Positions 1 to 9,683 of a DNA stretch of 64,000 nucleotides are shown in pieces. This DNA comes from Motilimonas sp. E26 (GTDB lineage Bacteria > Pseudomonadota > Gammaproteobacteria > Enterobacterales > CBDFNC01), in contig NZ_JAIBHJ010000005.1 in NCBI RefSeq assembly GCF_021278025.1, positions 1 through 64,000 on the forward strand. Direction: 5' to 3'. Every line of letters begins with the position of its first letter. Position 1 is the stretch's first letter. Position numbers and translations under genes: made by a program. Below the pieces are notes generated by a model. The model did no database searches. It was given only the letters and a program-made list of their open reading frames with translations, and was not told where the DNA came from.

Positions 1-68
1 CGCTCGACTTGCATGTGTTAAGCCTGCCGCCAGCGTTCAATCTGAGCCATGATCAAACTCTTCAATTA
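1..68 (-). rRNA. rrs: 16S ribosomal RNA, 5' end only (runs off the left edge)
   Basis: Read on the minus strand, the first 68 bases are the conserved 5' end of 16S rRNA, including the universal 27F primer site (AGAGTTTGATCATGGCTCAG). The mature end is placed near 68 by comparison with the enteric 16S start. The rest of the rRNA operon lies outside the window. An open frame on the plus strand here is only a shadow of the rRNA and its leader. Confidence 0.97.
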
Positions 69-250
69 AAGTTTTTTTGGTCCGAAGACCTGCTCAATGA
101 ATTCTGTTTTGAACATCACCTAAGTGATATTCGATTTGTTCTGTATGAACACTCAGAAATTACATTGATAAATAAATCGTTTTGGCGATTCGTTACCATT
201 GCGTTGTTAGCCGTGGCTTTCAACATGAGTATTCACACAGATTGCATGAT

Positions 251-266
251 TAAATTGTTAAAGAGC
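251..266 (-). promoter_or_regulatory. rRNA leader boxA antitermination site
   Basis: The minus strand reads GCTCTTTAACAATTTA, matching the conserved boxA core (GCTCTTTAACA) of gammaproteobacterial rRNA leaders. It lies about 180 bases upstream of the 16S start and downstream of both promoters, where the NusB-NusE antitermination complex is known to load. Confidence 0.88.
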
Positions 267-307
267 GTTGACTGGGTTGCTTTCGCTTTACCTCGTCAGG
301 GCTGCGC

Positions 308-335
308 ATTCTACGCTAGCCGATTTGAAAGTCAA
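308..335 (-). promoter_or_regulatory. rRNA operon promoter P2
   Basis: The minus strand carries TTGACT (330-335), a 16-bp spacer and TAGAAT (308-313), followed by GCGC. The 16-bp spacer and GC-rich discriminator are typical of growth-rate controlled rRNA promoters. It is the promoter nearer the 16S gene. Confidence 0.85.
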
Positions 336-443
336 TCGTTAATTTCGAGAAATTTTCGATTTATCTTTCTGGTTAGAAACCGCAGCTTCTTAACCACCTG
401 ATGTTGCGTTGCGCCTTGCGCTGTGCCGTCTCAGTGGTTGCGC

Positions 444-471
444 ATTATAGGGAGATTCGATTCTGGCGCAA
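444..471 (-). promoter_or_regulatory. rRNA operon promoter P1 with upstream A/T-rich (UP-like) tract
   Basis: The minus strand carries TTGCGC (466-471), a 16-bp spacer and a perfect TATAAT (444-449). The stretch CTCCCTATAATGCGC followed by ACCACTGA closely resembles the enteric rrn P1 core. A/T-rich sequence at about 472-500 is in the place of an UP element. Transcription should start near 437, giving a leader of about 370 bases. Confidence 0.88.
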
Positions 472-579
472 GGCTTTTTTTAAGAAAAGTTACAGTTTTC
501 ACTATTTCGAGGTAATTTGCTCATAAAACACACATAAATAGCACTTAAGGCTACAAGGCAGCCTATTTTTTATACACAG

Positions 580-1098
580 TTATAAGCAATTAAAATCTTT
601 ACCGAACGTTTCCACACGCTGCCAATCAGTAAACTCTAGGTCTTTGGTTTTATCCGTACTACCGCCAGTCATCTTCATGATTAGCTGGATAATCAATGTT
701 TGCCACCAGTTATACTTCGAGTAGGTTAGTGCACCAGCAAACACCCCTTTCATTTTTGGTTGCCATTCACATAAGCGATCAAACTTCATCATATAAGCAC
801 TTGTTGCGGGGCTGGCCTTTTCAGGTTTCCGCGCAGTTAAACAAACAACAAAAAAAGCATTTGGTTTTTTGTGTAGCTCATCTTTGTGTTTATTCAAAAA
901 AGGGATAACACTTGATTCAAAATTACCGTAACGTATCGATGCTCCTACCAGCACTTTTGTGTACTGGGTAAAATCAATTGTAGCCGCCTCATTGATATTG
1001 ACCAAATCGGAGTCTTGATCTAATTCAGACTGGATCTTCTTGATTATTTTTAATGTTTGGCCGTCACGGCTTGAAAACAAGATTAATACTTTTGACAT
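580..1098 (-). CDS. hemG: Menaquinone-dependent protoporphyrinogen IX dehydrogenase HemG
   Basis: HemG oxidises protoporphyrinogen IX to protoporphyrin IX, the penultimate step of haem synthesis, passing electrons through FMN to the respiratory quinone pool. The 172-residue product is a long-chain flavodoxin-like protein: the FMN phosphate loop SSRDGQT is near residue 10 and the basic C-terminal region is typical of the family. The start at 1098 is chosen because AAGGAAG lies just upstream; an in-frame ATG ten codons earlier has no such site. It follows trkH by 30 bp and precedes the rRNA operon, the same order as in E. coli (trkH-hemG-rrsA). It is probably cotranscribed with trkH. Confidence 0.93.
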   Translation of the reverse strand: MSKVLILFSSRDGQTLKIIKKIQSELDQDSDLVNINEAATIDFTQYTKVLVGASIRYGNFESSVIPFLNKHKDELHKKPNAFFVVCLTARKPEKASPATSAYMMKFDRLCEWQPKMKGVFAGALTYSKYNWWQTLIIQLIMKMTGGSTDKTKDLEFTDWQRVETFGKDFNCL

Positions 1099-1128
1099 TT
1101 GCTTCCTTAAAATACATTTAAGCTGCAA

Positions 1129-2586
1129 TCAGCTTTTCCAATAAACAGGCGTGAACAAGACCAGTAGCGTAAATATTTCTAAACGGCCAAATAACATAGC
1201 TAAAACTAAAATCCATTTACTCGCATCAGATGTTTCACCAAAGTGCACAGCTACCTCACCCAAGCCCGGCCCCAAGTTATTGAGAGTCGCCACAACAGCA
1301 GAAAACGCAGAAAGCTCCTCCATACCCGTTGCAATTAACGCTAACATACAAATAACAAACACCAAGGCATAAGCCGAGAAAAACCCCCATACCGCTTCCA
1401 CAACCTTATCTGGAACTGCTTTTTTGCCAAGTTTAATTTTGTAGATAGCACGAGGGTGCACCAATCGCTTCAATTCGCGAAACCCCTGCAAATTTAAAAG
1501 TAATACCCTAATCACCTTCATTCCACCGCCAGTAGAGCCCGCGCAGCCACCGATAAAAGACGAGAAGACCAAGAGCACAGGTAAAAACAGGGGCCAATCG
1601 GCGAAGCTTGTGGTGCTAAAGCCAGCGGTTGTTGATATTGATACCGCTTGAAATAATGCTTGATCTAAACTCTGCTCAAGAGTGTCATATGTCTGATGTA
1701 CAGCCAGCACAGTAAAGCAAACCAGCGTCAGCCCCAGTTGTATGAAAAGAAACGCGCGCACTTCGGGATCTTTCAAATACACCTTCAAGCGCATACCATG
1801 ATTACCAAAAGCAGCGAAGTGTAAAGCAAAATTAAAACCTGAAATAATCAGGAAAACCACAGTAATAAGGTTGATAAGCGGGCTATTGAAAAAACCCATA
1901 CTGGCATCGTGAGTGGAAAAACCGCCAATTGCCACCGTCGCAAACGAATGACAGATCGCGTCAAACAAGGTCATACCAGCCAGCCAAAACGCCAACATAC
2001 AGGCAATGGTCAAACACAAATAGATATACCAAAGCGCTTTAGCCGTCTCGGCTATCCTCGGCGTCATTTTAGAATCTTTAACAGGCCCAGGTGTTTCTGC
2101 GCGATAAAGCTGCATCCCACCAATTCCTAGAATAGGGAGCACAGCAACGGCAAGTACGATGATCCCCATCCCGCCCAACCATTGCAGCATTTGTCGGTAA
2201 AATAGAATAGCCTTGGGCAAGTTATCTAGCCCAGTGATCACCGTTGCTCCAGTAGTTGTTAAACCCGAGAATGATTCAAAAAAAGATTCGGCTACATTCA
2301 TTTGCGGCTGTTCACTGATTAAGAAAGGCAATGAACCCACACTGCCCAGTACAGTCCAAAACAACACCACAATCAAAAAGCCATCTTTTGCTTTTAATTC
2401 ACTTTTGTAATATCGATTAGGGAACCATAATGAAAGACCGGAAAATAGAGCAATCAAAAATGCACTAATAAAATCACGACCGGCACCATCTTTGTAGATT
2501 ACCGCGACTAACGCTGGCGCCAACATAGTGACGCTAAACAAGGCAACCAATAAACCAACAATACGTAAAATAGCCCTAAACTGCAT
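1129..2586 (-). CDS. trkH: Trk system potassium uptake protein TrkH
   Basis: TrkH is the K+-translocating inner-membrane subunit of the Trk system and works with the cytosolic NAD-binding protein TrkA, which is not in this window. The 485-residue protein is highly hydrophobic with the four M1-P-M2 repeats of the superfamily. Their filter segments can be recognised as TTTGATVITG, ATVAIGGFST, ISTTAGFST and ATLNNLGPGLG. The length equals that of the enteric homologue. The start has an AGGTGA-like ribosome site about 9 bases upstream. It sits between yigZ and hemG in a leftward operon. Confidence 0.95.
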   Translation of the reverse strand: MQFRAILRIVGLLVALFSVTMLAPALVAVIYKDGAGRDFISAFLIALFSGLSLWFPNRYYKSELKAKDGFLIVVLFWTVLGSVGSLPFLISEQPQMNVAESFFESFSGLTTTGATVITGLDNLPKAILFYRQMLQWLGGMGIIVLAVAVLPILGIGGMQLYRAETPGPVKDSKMTPRIAETAKALWYIYLCLTIACMLAFWLAGMTLFDAICHSFATVAIGGFSTHDASMGFFNSPLINLITVVFLIISGFNFALHFAAFGNHGMRLKVYLKDPEVRAFLFIQLGLTLVCFTVLAVHQTYDTLEQSLDQALFQAVSISTTAGFSTTSFADWPLFLPVLLVFSSFIGGCAGSTGGGMKVIRVLLLNLQGFRELKRLVHPRAIYKIKLGKKAVPDKVVEAVWGFFSAYALVFVICMLALIATGMEELSAFSAVVATLNNLGPGLGEVAVHFGETSDASKWILVLAMLFGRLEIFTLLVLFTPVYWKS

Positions 2587-2628
2587 TTAATGTGTCACCT
2601 GTGTTTGTTCCAACATAACTTATCCATA

Positions 2629-3242
2629 TCATTCGATGAGAGCAAACTGCAGTTCACCTTGGCTTTTATCTTTTAAACTCTGTTTTAATATACTCACATT
2701 ACGGCTATCAATACTTACCTTTAACCCCACCATTTCACCATAATCACTGCTGACAACTGCACCACCTAACTGAGCTAATAAAATCTCAATCCAACTAATT
2801 TGCGGATAATGGCAAAAAATATACCCTAAAGCCTGAGGAACTTTCTCAGTCACTTCAATTTGTTTCAGAGCAGCCTGTACCCCTCCACCATAGGCCCGTA
2901 CTAACCCCCCTGTCCCAAGCTTTATCCCTCCTGAATAGCGAACGACTACAGCAGTAACCTCTCCCAAGCCACTTCCTTGTAACGCCGCTAAAATAGGTTT
3001 ACCAGCTGTGCCGCTGGGCTCACCATCATCACTAAATCCAAGCTCAACACTATTATTTGGCGCAGCAGCCACAAATGCCCAACAGTGATGTCTAGCACTT
3101 GGGTGCTGCTTTTTCACCATTTGAATGAAAGCTGTTGCTTGCTCTCGCCCGTTGGTATGAGCAAGCATAGTAATAAAACGGCTTTTCTTGATTTCCTCTA
3201 CAAACTCAACTTGTTCGACAATGATAGGGTAAGGCTGAAGCA

Positions 3243-3243
<1 letters not shown>
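2629..3243 (-). CDS. yigZ: YigZ/IMPACT family protein
   Basis: A 204-residue member of the YigZ/IMPACT (UPF0029) family. The N-terminal domain carries the family stretch HCWAFV and the loop FSDDGEPSGTAG around residues 70-80, followed by VVRYSGGIKLGTGGL; the C-terminal part is the small ferredoxin-like domain. The biochemical role is not settled; eukaryotic IMPACT relatives act on translational control. Its ATG overlaps the pepQ stop by one base (TAATG), so the two are translationally coupled. The neighbours are the same as in enterics. Confidence 0.9.
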
Positions 3244-4673
<1,430 letters not shown>

Positions 4674-4837
4674 TCACAGTAAACCATCATTTGCTAGTAA
4701 TAACTCAGGGCTGCAACTAATATCTAATCAATCAGGTATTAGAACTTAGGTCGCTTTTTTAATTTTCCTAAGCTAGGAGTGGTTAGATTAAAGGCATAGT
4801 CCTGCCTATCGACATTACCCAAATACAGGAGGGATTG

Positions 4838-5773
4838 ATGACGAAGCCAACCGACACCTTACGAAAACATCGCAAGTACATAGCTGTACACATCCTGATT
4901 TGGGTAATCGGTTGCTTTATCTTAATCAGCTTAACTCGTGTTTCCGCCCCATTTCAGCTCATTGACTTTTACATGGAAGGACTTTTTTTCTTTGCCTGCT
5001 TAAGCACATTTATTGAGATCATGCGTTTACGCCTTGGCTGGTTAATGAGTGTAGGATGGGGCACTTTTACTTCTGCTCTCGCACTAGATGTGCTCGATGA
5101 ATTCTCACCAGAATCCCAATATATGACGCTTCACGATATACTGGAGCACTTTTTACAGTTTGGCCTCATTCTGATATGTATCGCCTTCCTTCAAGCTATT
5201 GTTACCAAAAGGCGATTAATCAAAGCGTTTGAACGTGAAATAGAGTTTAGGCGTCAGCTAGAAATTCGGCTGAAAAAAATAGCTCATCAAGATGCGTTAA
5301 CTGAGTTATTTAATCGCCGTGCTTTTTTTGAGAAATATGCAAACTTATTGATCCGCTATAAACAACCCACTCTTATCTATATTGATTTGGATAATTTCAA
5401 GCAGCTAAATGATAGCCAAGGTCACGAAGCAGGCGACGAGTACCTCGTCAACTTTGCTAGTAGACTAAAGCGAATTTTAGCTAGTCAGGGCGCCGCATTC
5501 CGATTCGGTGGCGACGAGTTCGTGGTTATTTTTGGCGGTGCCAGCGCAGAGCACTTTATAATAGAGTTGCGTAAACAACTAACACCGATAAATAAAGAAT
5601 CGGGAGTAGATCTCAGCTATGGACTCATTAACATCAGTGGAAACATTGCCGCAGACCAATTAATAAAAGAAGCCGATGAGCTAATGTATCGCAACAAACA
5701 AGAAAAAAAACAAAGACAAGCTAGGGCCAAGCAACCTAGACCAAGGCCAATACCAGACCAAGCTAAAGACTAA
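4838..5773 (+). CDS. Membrane-bound diguanylate cyclase (GGDEF domain)
   Basis: Predicted to make cyclic di-GMP from two GTP. The N-terminal 125 residues hold about four hydrophobic helices, a membrane sensor region of no recognised family. A short basic, coiled linker leads to a C-terminal GGDEF domain whose active motif FGGDEFVVIF is intact, with DLDNFKQLND upstream as the metal/GTP loop. The RxxD inhibitory site is absent, so product inhibition is doubtful. The ATG at 4838 is chosen over TTG at 4835 because AGGAGG at 4827-4832 gives better spacing. The 3' end overlaps the convergent di-haem gene by 4 bp. The basic Pro/Arg-rich tail is poorly conserved in this family. Confidence 0.9.
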   Translation: MTKPTDTLRKHRKYIAVHILIWVIGCFILISLTRVSAPFQLIDFYMEGLFFFACLSTFIEIMRLRLGWLMSVGWGTFTSALALDVLDEFSPESQYMTLHDILEHFLQFGLILICIAFLQAIVTKRRLIKAFEREIEFRRQLEIRLKKIAHQDALTELFNRRAFFEKYANLLIRYKQPTLIYIDLDNFKQLNDSQGHEAGDEYLVNFASRLKRILASQGAAFRFGGDEFVVIFGGASAEHFIIELRKQLTPINKESGVDLSYGLINISGNIAADQLIKEADELMYRNKQEKKQRQARAKQPRPRPIPDQAKD

Positions 5774-6852
5774 CGCAATTTTGCATTCGCTTGCTCATTA
5801 GGTGCTGAAAAGCGAGGGTTTTGTATGAACTTGCTATCCGTTAAAGCGGCTAAAAAAGCGATCAATTGGTTTTTTTCTTGTTCCGTCAACCCAAAACCAG
5901 AGACTAACTCACTTTTGTTAGGGTTGAGCCTACCATCGCCTTGCACACCTTTTAAATTTAAACTGCCGCCACGGCTGTAATGGCCTATCACTTGCGCCAA
6001 GTGAGCCATGCTTCCGTCATGCATATAAGGAGCGGTTAAGGTTACATTTCGCAAAGAAGGTGCCCTGAACTTACCATTATCCGATTGTTCAAACGAGACT
6101 TCATAAAGACCTAAGTCCGATTCGGGATAGCCCATATCACTGTAATACAAGCCGGTATTGTGAAACTCATTTAGCTGCACTCGCCCTTGTGCATCCAAGG
6201 TTTGATTAAAATTCATCCCGCCGTGACAACGACGACAACCTAATCGCTCGGATTCAAAAAGCACCATCCCAGCGATAGCCTCATCACTGAGCGCCTGTTT
6301 ATTACCTGCTAAATATTGATCATAAGGACTATTGTAAGACTGCAACGTCATTTGAAAAGCCGCTAATGCAGCAGTAATCCGAGTAAGCGAAATCTCAGTA
6401 TCGCCAAAAGCAGCATTAAACAATGGAGCATAATCATACTGCGATAAAGTTAAATTTTGCGCCAACACATCAATTTCAGAAGCCGCCATTTCAACGGGAT
6501 CATCGCTAAACAATGGTATCAACGCTTGAAAGGCAAGCTCAGTCTGTAACGGGTTCGCCCAAGTAAAGCTGTCGTAACTGGCCAAATTGAACAGCGCCAA
6601 ACTGTTGCGTCGACCCGCTTTACCATGAGTGTTAAAAGATAAGCGTCGACTGTCGGCAAAAGCATAAGCTTGTTGATGACAGTCACTGCAGGCTAAGTTG
6701 TTATTGGCTGATAAACGTTTGTCATAAAATAAATGACGCCCCAACTCGGCCAAAGCTTGCTGCTCTTGCCCACTTTGCTGTTTATTCCAACTCCAAACAC
6801 TTAAAGCCAACAAACCTAAGCATAGAGCGAAGCTCAAGGCAAAACGCCTCAT
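5770..6852 (-). CDS. Di-haem cytochrome c peroxidase-family enzyme, MbnH-like
   Basis: A 360-residue periplasmic protein with an N-terminal signal anchor or signal peptide (residues 1-25) and two CxxCH haem c sites, CSDCH near residue 56 and CRRCH near residue 207, as in the CcpA/MauG superfamily. The upstream gene encodes an MbnP-type protein, and this pairing is diagnostic for MbnH-like enzymes, which are known to oxidise a tryptophan of MbnP to kynurenine. An ordinary cytochrome c peroxidase is the alternative. ATG at 6852 overlaps the TGA of the partner by one base (TGATG), so the two are coupled. TTG at 6855 is less likely. Confidence 0.85.
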   Translation of the reverse strand: MRRFALSFALCLGLLALSVWSWNKQQSGQEQQALAELGRHLFYDKRLSANNNLACSDCHQQAYAFADSRRLSFNTHGKAGRRNSLALFNLASYDSFTWANPLQTELAFQALIPLFSDDPVEMAASEIDVLAQNLTLSQYDYAPLFNAAFGDTEISLTRITAALAAFQMTLQSYNSPYDQYLAGNKQALSDEAIAGMVLFESERLGCRRCHGGMNFNQTLDAQGRVQLNEFHNTGLYYSDMGYPESDLGLYEVSFEQSDNGKFRAPSLRNVTLTAPYMHDGSMAHLAQVIGHYSRGGSLNLKGVQGDGRLNPNKSELVSGFGLTEQEKNQLIAFLAALTDSKFIQNPRFSAPNEQANAKLR

Positions 6853-7598
6853 CAAGCCCCCAGTCTAAATATACGCTGCGGCGCATCTTGTAAACCAAGT
6901 AAATTAAATAACGTATCACATCCCTTGTCTTGCGGCTTACCAAAGCAACGGGCGTGAGGAAGCTCGGTAAAAAACTGGCGTAACTCTAATTTAATTGGTT
7001 GGCCTAACTGATAACTCGGCAACACAATCTCAGGCCGATTTTGATACTTACATTGGATATCATCACCGATATTGCCAACACAGCCGCTGCTACCTAGGTG
7101 ATGCTTTACTGTTTGCTCCCGCCAAGCAAGATCAAAGTAGGCAAACTTATAGCCTACCGTCCAATGCCATTGTAGCTGGTTGATATCCAAAGGCGCTCTG
7201 GCAAGTTGAGGGTCTTGATGGTTGAGCGCTTCCGGCACACCTATTCTAAAGCGTACCCCTCGATATTGTCCGGGCTTAACCTTCATTACAACAGAGGTTA
7301 AACCCATTTGATTGGTTTGACAGGGCGCCAAGTCCAACAGCGCAATTGACTCATTTTGCCAAGGGCTATTTAGAGCGTTATCTAACTCAACTTTTTGCCA
7401 CTGACCCGACAACTCTTGTAGCGCCAAATCGTGAATATACAACGTCAGCGCATTTACTTGTAAAGCGCTACTACATGTCACCTCTTGCCCTTCAAAGTTG
7501 AGAGAGAATGGCAAAATGACCGTTTCTGTTTTAGATTCAGCGCAGCCAAACAACCACAAGCAGGCAATTACCAGCATCATCTGTTTCATTGTTACCAT
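6852..7598 (-). CDS. MbnP-family putative copper-binding lipoprotein (metallo-mystery pair, WxW/four-Cys type)
   Basis: A 248-residue lipoprotein: the signal peptide ends in the lipobox LFGC (Cys19). The mature part has the hallmarks of the MbnP-like family: the WHWTVGYKFAYFDL segment with a WxW motif, the following HHLGSSGC segment and several conserved Cys (about 42, 93, 173, 183, 217, 228). Family members bind copper through a kynurenine made by the partner di-haem enzyme, here the next gene. Either ATG 7598 or ATG 7589 could be the start. No methanobactin gene is visible, so the physiological role is open, perhaps periplasmic copper handling. Confidence 0.83.
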   Translation of the reverse strand: MVTMKQMMLVIACLWLFGCAESKTETVILPFSLNFEGQEVTCSSALQVNALTLYIHDLALQELSGQWQKVELDNALNSPWQNESIALLDLAPCQTNQMGLTSVVMKVKPGQYRGVRFRIGVPEALNHQDPQLARAPLDINQLQWHWTVGYKFAYFDLAWREQTVKHHLGSSGCVGNIGDDIQCKYQNRPEIVLPSYQLGQPIKLELRQFFTELPHARCFGKPQDKGCDTLFNLLGLQDAPQRIFRLGA

Positions 7599-7690
7599 CC
7601 ATAGTAAACTCCATTAGCGCTGAGCATAAAGCCAAAGCTACCCTATGGTAAAGCCTGTCAGCTTATTGCAAAATTCCCTATTCTTTAAAG

Positions 7691-7963
7691 ATGAGAAAAC
7701 TCATGACTTATTCCAGCAAAGATGTTGCACTATATCACTTCACCGCTTGCCCCTATTGCCGCAAAGTGCGTGATAGCCTAAACGAACAAAAACTTAACAT
7801 TGAACTCAGAGATGTCCGCAAACACACCCATTACCACCAAGAATTAATCAGCAAAGGCGGCAAGGCAACTGTACCTTGTTTACGCATCAAAGAAGCCGAT
7901 GGTTATCGTTGGCTATATGAGTCCAACGACATCATTAAGTTTCTAAAGCAACAGGTAAAATAA
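7691..7963 (+). CDS. Glutaredoxin-like protein (CPYC)
   Basis: A 90-residue single-domain thioredoxin-fold protein with the dithiol glutaredoxin motif CPYC at about residues 20-23, the cis-proline segment TVPCL near residue 61 and a C-terminal ESNDIIKFL helix, matching the GST-N/glutaredoxin family. It should reduce disulfides or glutathione mixed disulfides in the cytosol. The start is either ATG 7691 or the ATG four codons later. It stands alone, divergent from the MbnP/MbnH pair, with a short hairpin after it. The exact substrate cannot be told from sequence. Confidence 0.85.
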   Translation: MRKLMTYSSKDVALYHFTACPYCRKVRDSLNEQKLNIELRDVRKHTHYHQELISKGGKATVPCLRIKEADGYRWLYESNDIIKFLKQQVK

Positions 7964-7979
7964 TTATTATAAAACGCTG

Positions 7980-8001
7980 AAAATTGATCTTGCTCAATTT
8001 T
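7980..8001 (+). terminator. Candidate rho-independent terminator after the glutaredoxin gene
   Basis: AAAATTGA, a 6-base loop, then TCAATTTT; the downstream arm provides the T run. The stem is A/T rich, so it is weak. Confidence 0.4.
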
Positions 8002-8128
8002 TGGTTCAACTTAACTCCCCAACACGGTATCATTAATTGGAAATGCGCCTAAAAATGATACCAACATGAATAGCTTACCAACCAATTACATTGCTACCTT
8101 TATAATCCCACCGCCAGGTATCGCTAAC

Positions 8129-8260
8129 ATGTTATCATTTTTAAAAAGTGACGATTATAATCAAAGAGTTAAAGAACTTGCTTACCAAGAATTAGCCAAT
8201 AAATACGGTATTAGCCGCCAACAAGCCGACCAACTTTGCCAACAAAACAATGAGCTGTAA
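8129..8260 (+). CDS. Small hypothetical protein (43 residues, possibly 64)
   Basis: An open frame in the gap between the glutaredoxin and carbonic anhydrase genes. The ATG at 8129 has CCAGG about 8 bases upstream; a longer reading from ATG 8066 adds 21 residues. The product is polar and helix-prone with a segment (ANKYGISRQQADQL) that resembles a helix-turn-helix-like stretch. A TATAAT lies at about 8102, just upstream of the shorter start. I do not recognise the family; coding status is plausible but unproven. Confidence 0.4.
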   Translation: MLSFLKSDDYNQRVKELAYQELANKYGISRQQADQLCQQNNEL

Positions 8261-8385
8261 AAACGTTATTACTGGTTAGTGAGTATTTATAATTCGCGTT
8301 TGAGTTAACTCAGGTGCAGCCTAACCCTTAACATCAAATTAATGTAATATACAGTTATCAACCTATAACGAGATAAAGGACATTT

Positions 8386-9180
8386 ATGAATAAGGTTTTC
8401 TGGTTCGCAGCCATCGTATTATTAATCGATATCATTGACGTGGCACTGTCCGATGCCCCCGCCCCAATCACACATGGCCAGTCACAATCAGCCACGCAAC
8501 ACGAAAAAACTCACTCTTGGGGTTATACCGGTGAAACAGGGCCTGACGCTTGGGGAGACATTTCAAAAACCTGTGAAAACGGCAAACAACAATCACCCAT
8601 TGATATTGTCAGTGCGCACCCCAGCCAACTAGAAGAAATTGAGTGGGACTATGAGCCCAAATTCCAAAACATCGTTCACAATGGTCATACAATACAAGTC
8701 AATCTACAACCTGGCAGTGAAATAGAGGTTAATGATACAGATTACCAATTGAAACAATTCCACTTTCATACCCCCAGTGAAAACCATTTAAATGGTAAGA
8801 GTTACCCGTTAGAAGCACATTTTGTTCATGCCGACAAAAAAGGCAATTTAGCCGTGGTTGGCGTATTCTTTGAACACGGCCCAGCTAATCCAGCCTTAAC
8901 GGCTTTATGGCAACAAATGCCAACGCAAGCAGGGACCAAGCAATCATTAAAGAAAGCAAAATTAAACCTTAATGAATTATTGCCTGCAGATAGAGGCTAT
9001 TACAGCTTTAAGGGATCATTAACCACTCCACCTTGCAGTGAAGGCGTGCAATGGTTAGTCATGCAGCAAGCAATTACAGCCTCTCCTGAGCAAATAGCAG
9101 CATTCAAAGCGGTATTGCCTAGCCACAACAACCGCCCAATTCAAGCACAGAACCAACGCAAAATTAGTGTGAGTAAATAA
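8386..9180 (+). CDS. Periplasmic alpha-class carbonic anhydrase
   Basis: Interconverts CO2 and bicarbonate in the periplasm. The 264-residue product has an N-terminal signal peptide (about 1-22) and all the class features: zinc ligands His126, His128 (FHFHTPSE) and His145 (EAHFVH), the proton-shuttle His101 (NGHTI), the SPIDI segment and the TTPPCSEG loop. Cys63 and the Cys of TTPPCSE are the pair that forms a disulfide in bacterial members. A good ribosome site (GATAAAGGA) precedes ATG 8386. It is monocistronic and ends before a shared hairpin terminator. Confidence 0.95.
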   Translation: MNKVFWFAAIVLLIDIIDVALSDAPAPITHGQSQSATQHEKTHSWGYTGETGPDAWGDISKTCENGKQQSPIDIVSAHPSQLEEIEWDYEPKFQNIVHNGHTIQVNLQPGSEIEVNDTDYQLKQFHFHTPSENHLNGKSYPLEAHFVHADKKGNLAVVGVFFEHGPANPALTALWQQMPTQAGTKQSLKKAKLNLNELLPADRGYYSFKGSLTTPPCSEGVQWLVMQQAITASPEQIAAFKAVLPSHNNRPIQAQNQRKISVSK

Positions 9181-9198
9181 CCGAGAATAAAATAAAAA

Positions 9199-9217
9199 CG
9201 GGAGCCAATGGCTCCCG
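9199..9217. terminator. Bidirectional terminator hairpin between carbonic anhydrase and the ABM-domain gene
   Basis: CGGGAGCC, AAT, GGCTCCCG forms a perfect 8-bp stem. On the minus strand it is followed by a T-rich tract, so it is strongest for the leftward gene ending at 9240; the plus-strand tail is weaker. Confidence 0.8.
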
Positions 9218-9239
9218 ATTTCTACTTGCTTGTAAGGTA

Positions 9240-9563
9240 TTAATAGCCTTGGTCGGTATAAGCTGTTACTTGTGCATCAGCCACTAAACCATCTTCATCC
9301 ACCACGTGTTGCTGGAAGAAATCTTGAATTTCTTTACGCTCACCGTGAGCCGTCCAGCTAGCAGCATCTGCCCACACTTCATTAAACAAAATACTGTAAT
9401 CAGAACGCGTGGCGCTTGGGTGATCTATTTGACGCGTTAAAATATATTGTAAACAGCCTTCCTCTTCACGCGAGCTGGGCTCTAACGCCTTCAGTACTTC
9501 AAACAACTCCTGCTCTTTACCTTCTTTAGCGCGAAACTGGGCAATTACATACACCTTAGACAT
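9240..9563 (-). CDS. Antibiotic biosynthesis monooxygenase (ABM) domain protein, YgiN-like
   Basis: A 107-residue single ABM-fold (dimeric ferredoxin-like) protein, with the family pattern of an N-terminal AQFRAKEGKEQEL segment, EEGCLQY near residue 38 and NEVWADAASW near residue 62. Relatives include quinol monooxygenase YgiN and small stress-linked dimeric proteins; the substrate cannot be assigned here. The gene is monocistronic, with terminators on both sides. AAGGAAAG lies upstream of the ATG. Confidence 0.85.
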   Translation of the reverse strand: MSKVYVIAQFRAKEGKEQELFEVLKALEPSSREEEGCLQYILTRQIDHPSATRSDYSILFNEVWADAASWTAHGERKEIQDFFQQHVVDEDGLVADAQVTAYTDQGY

Positions 9564-9639
9564 TATCTTTCCTTACTTTAGACATAATAAAAACGAGTAT
9601 ATCGCTAACCATCAGCAATTAAAGGGTAGCAACAAAAAA

Positions 9640-9655
9640 GGGAGCCGCAGCTCCC
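9640..9655 (-). terminator. Rho-independent terminator of the arg operon
   Basis: GGGAGC, CGCA, GCTCCC hairpin; on the minus strand it is followed by TTTTTTGTT. It lies 29 bases past the argHA stop. Confidence 0.85.
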
Positions 9656-9683
9656 AGTTTAATCCAGTAAAAAAGCCAAAGGA

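Noticed and set aside
9-401. A 130-residue plus-strand open frame at the left edge
   Set aside because: It lies on the complement of the 16S rRNA start and its leader, which has boxA and two rRNA promoters. The translation has no family features.
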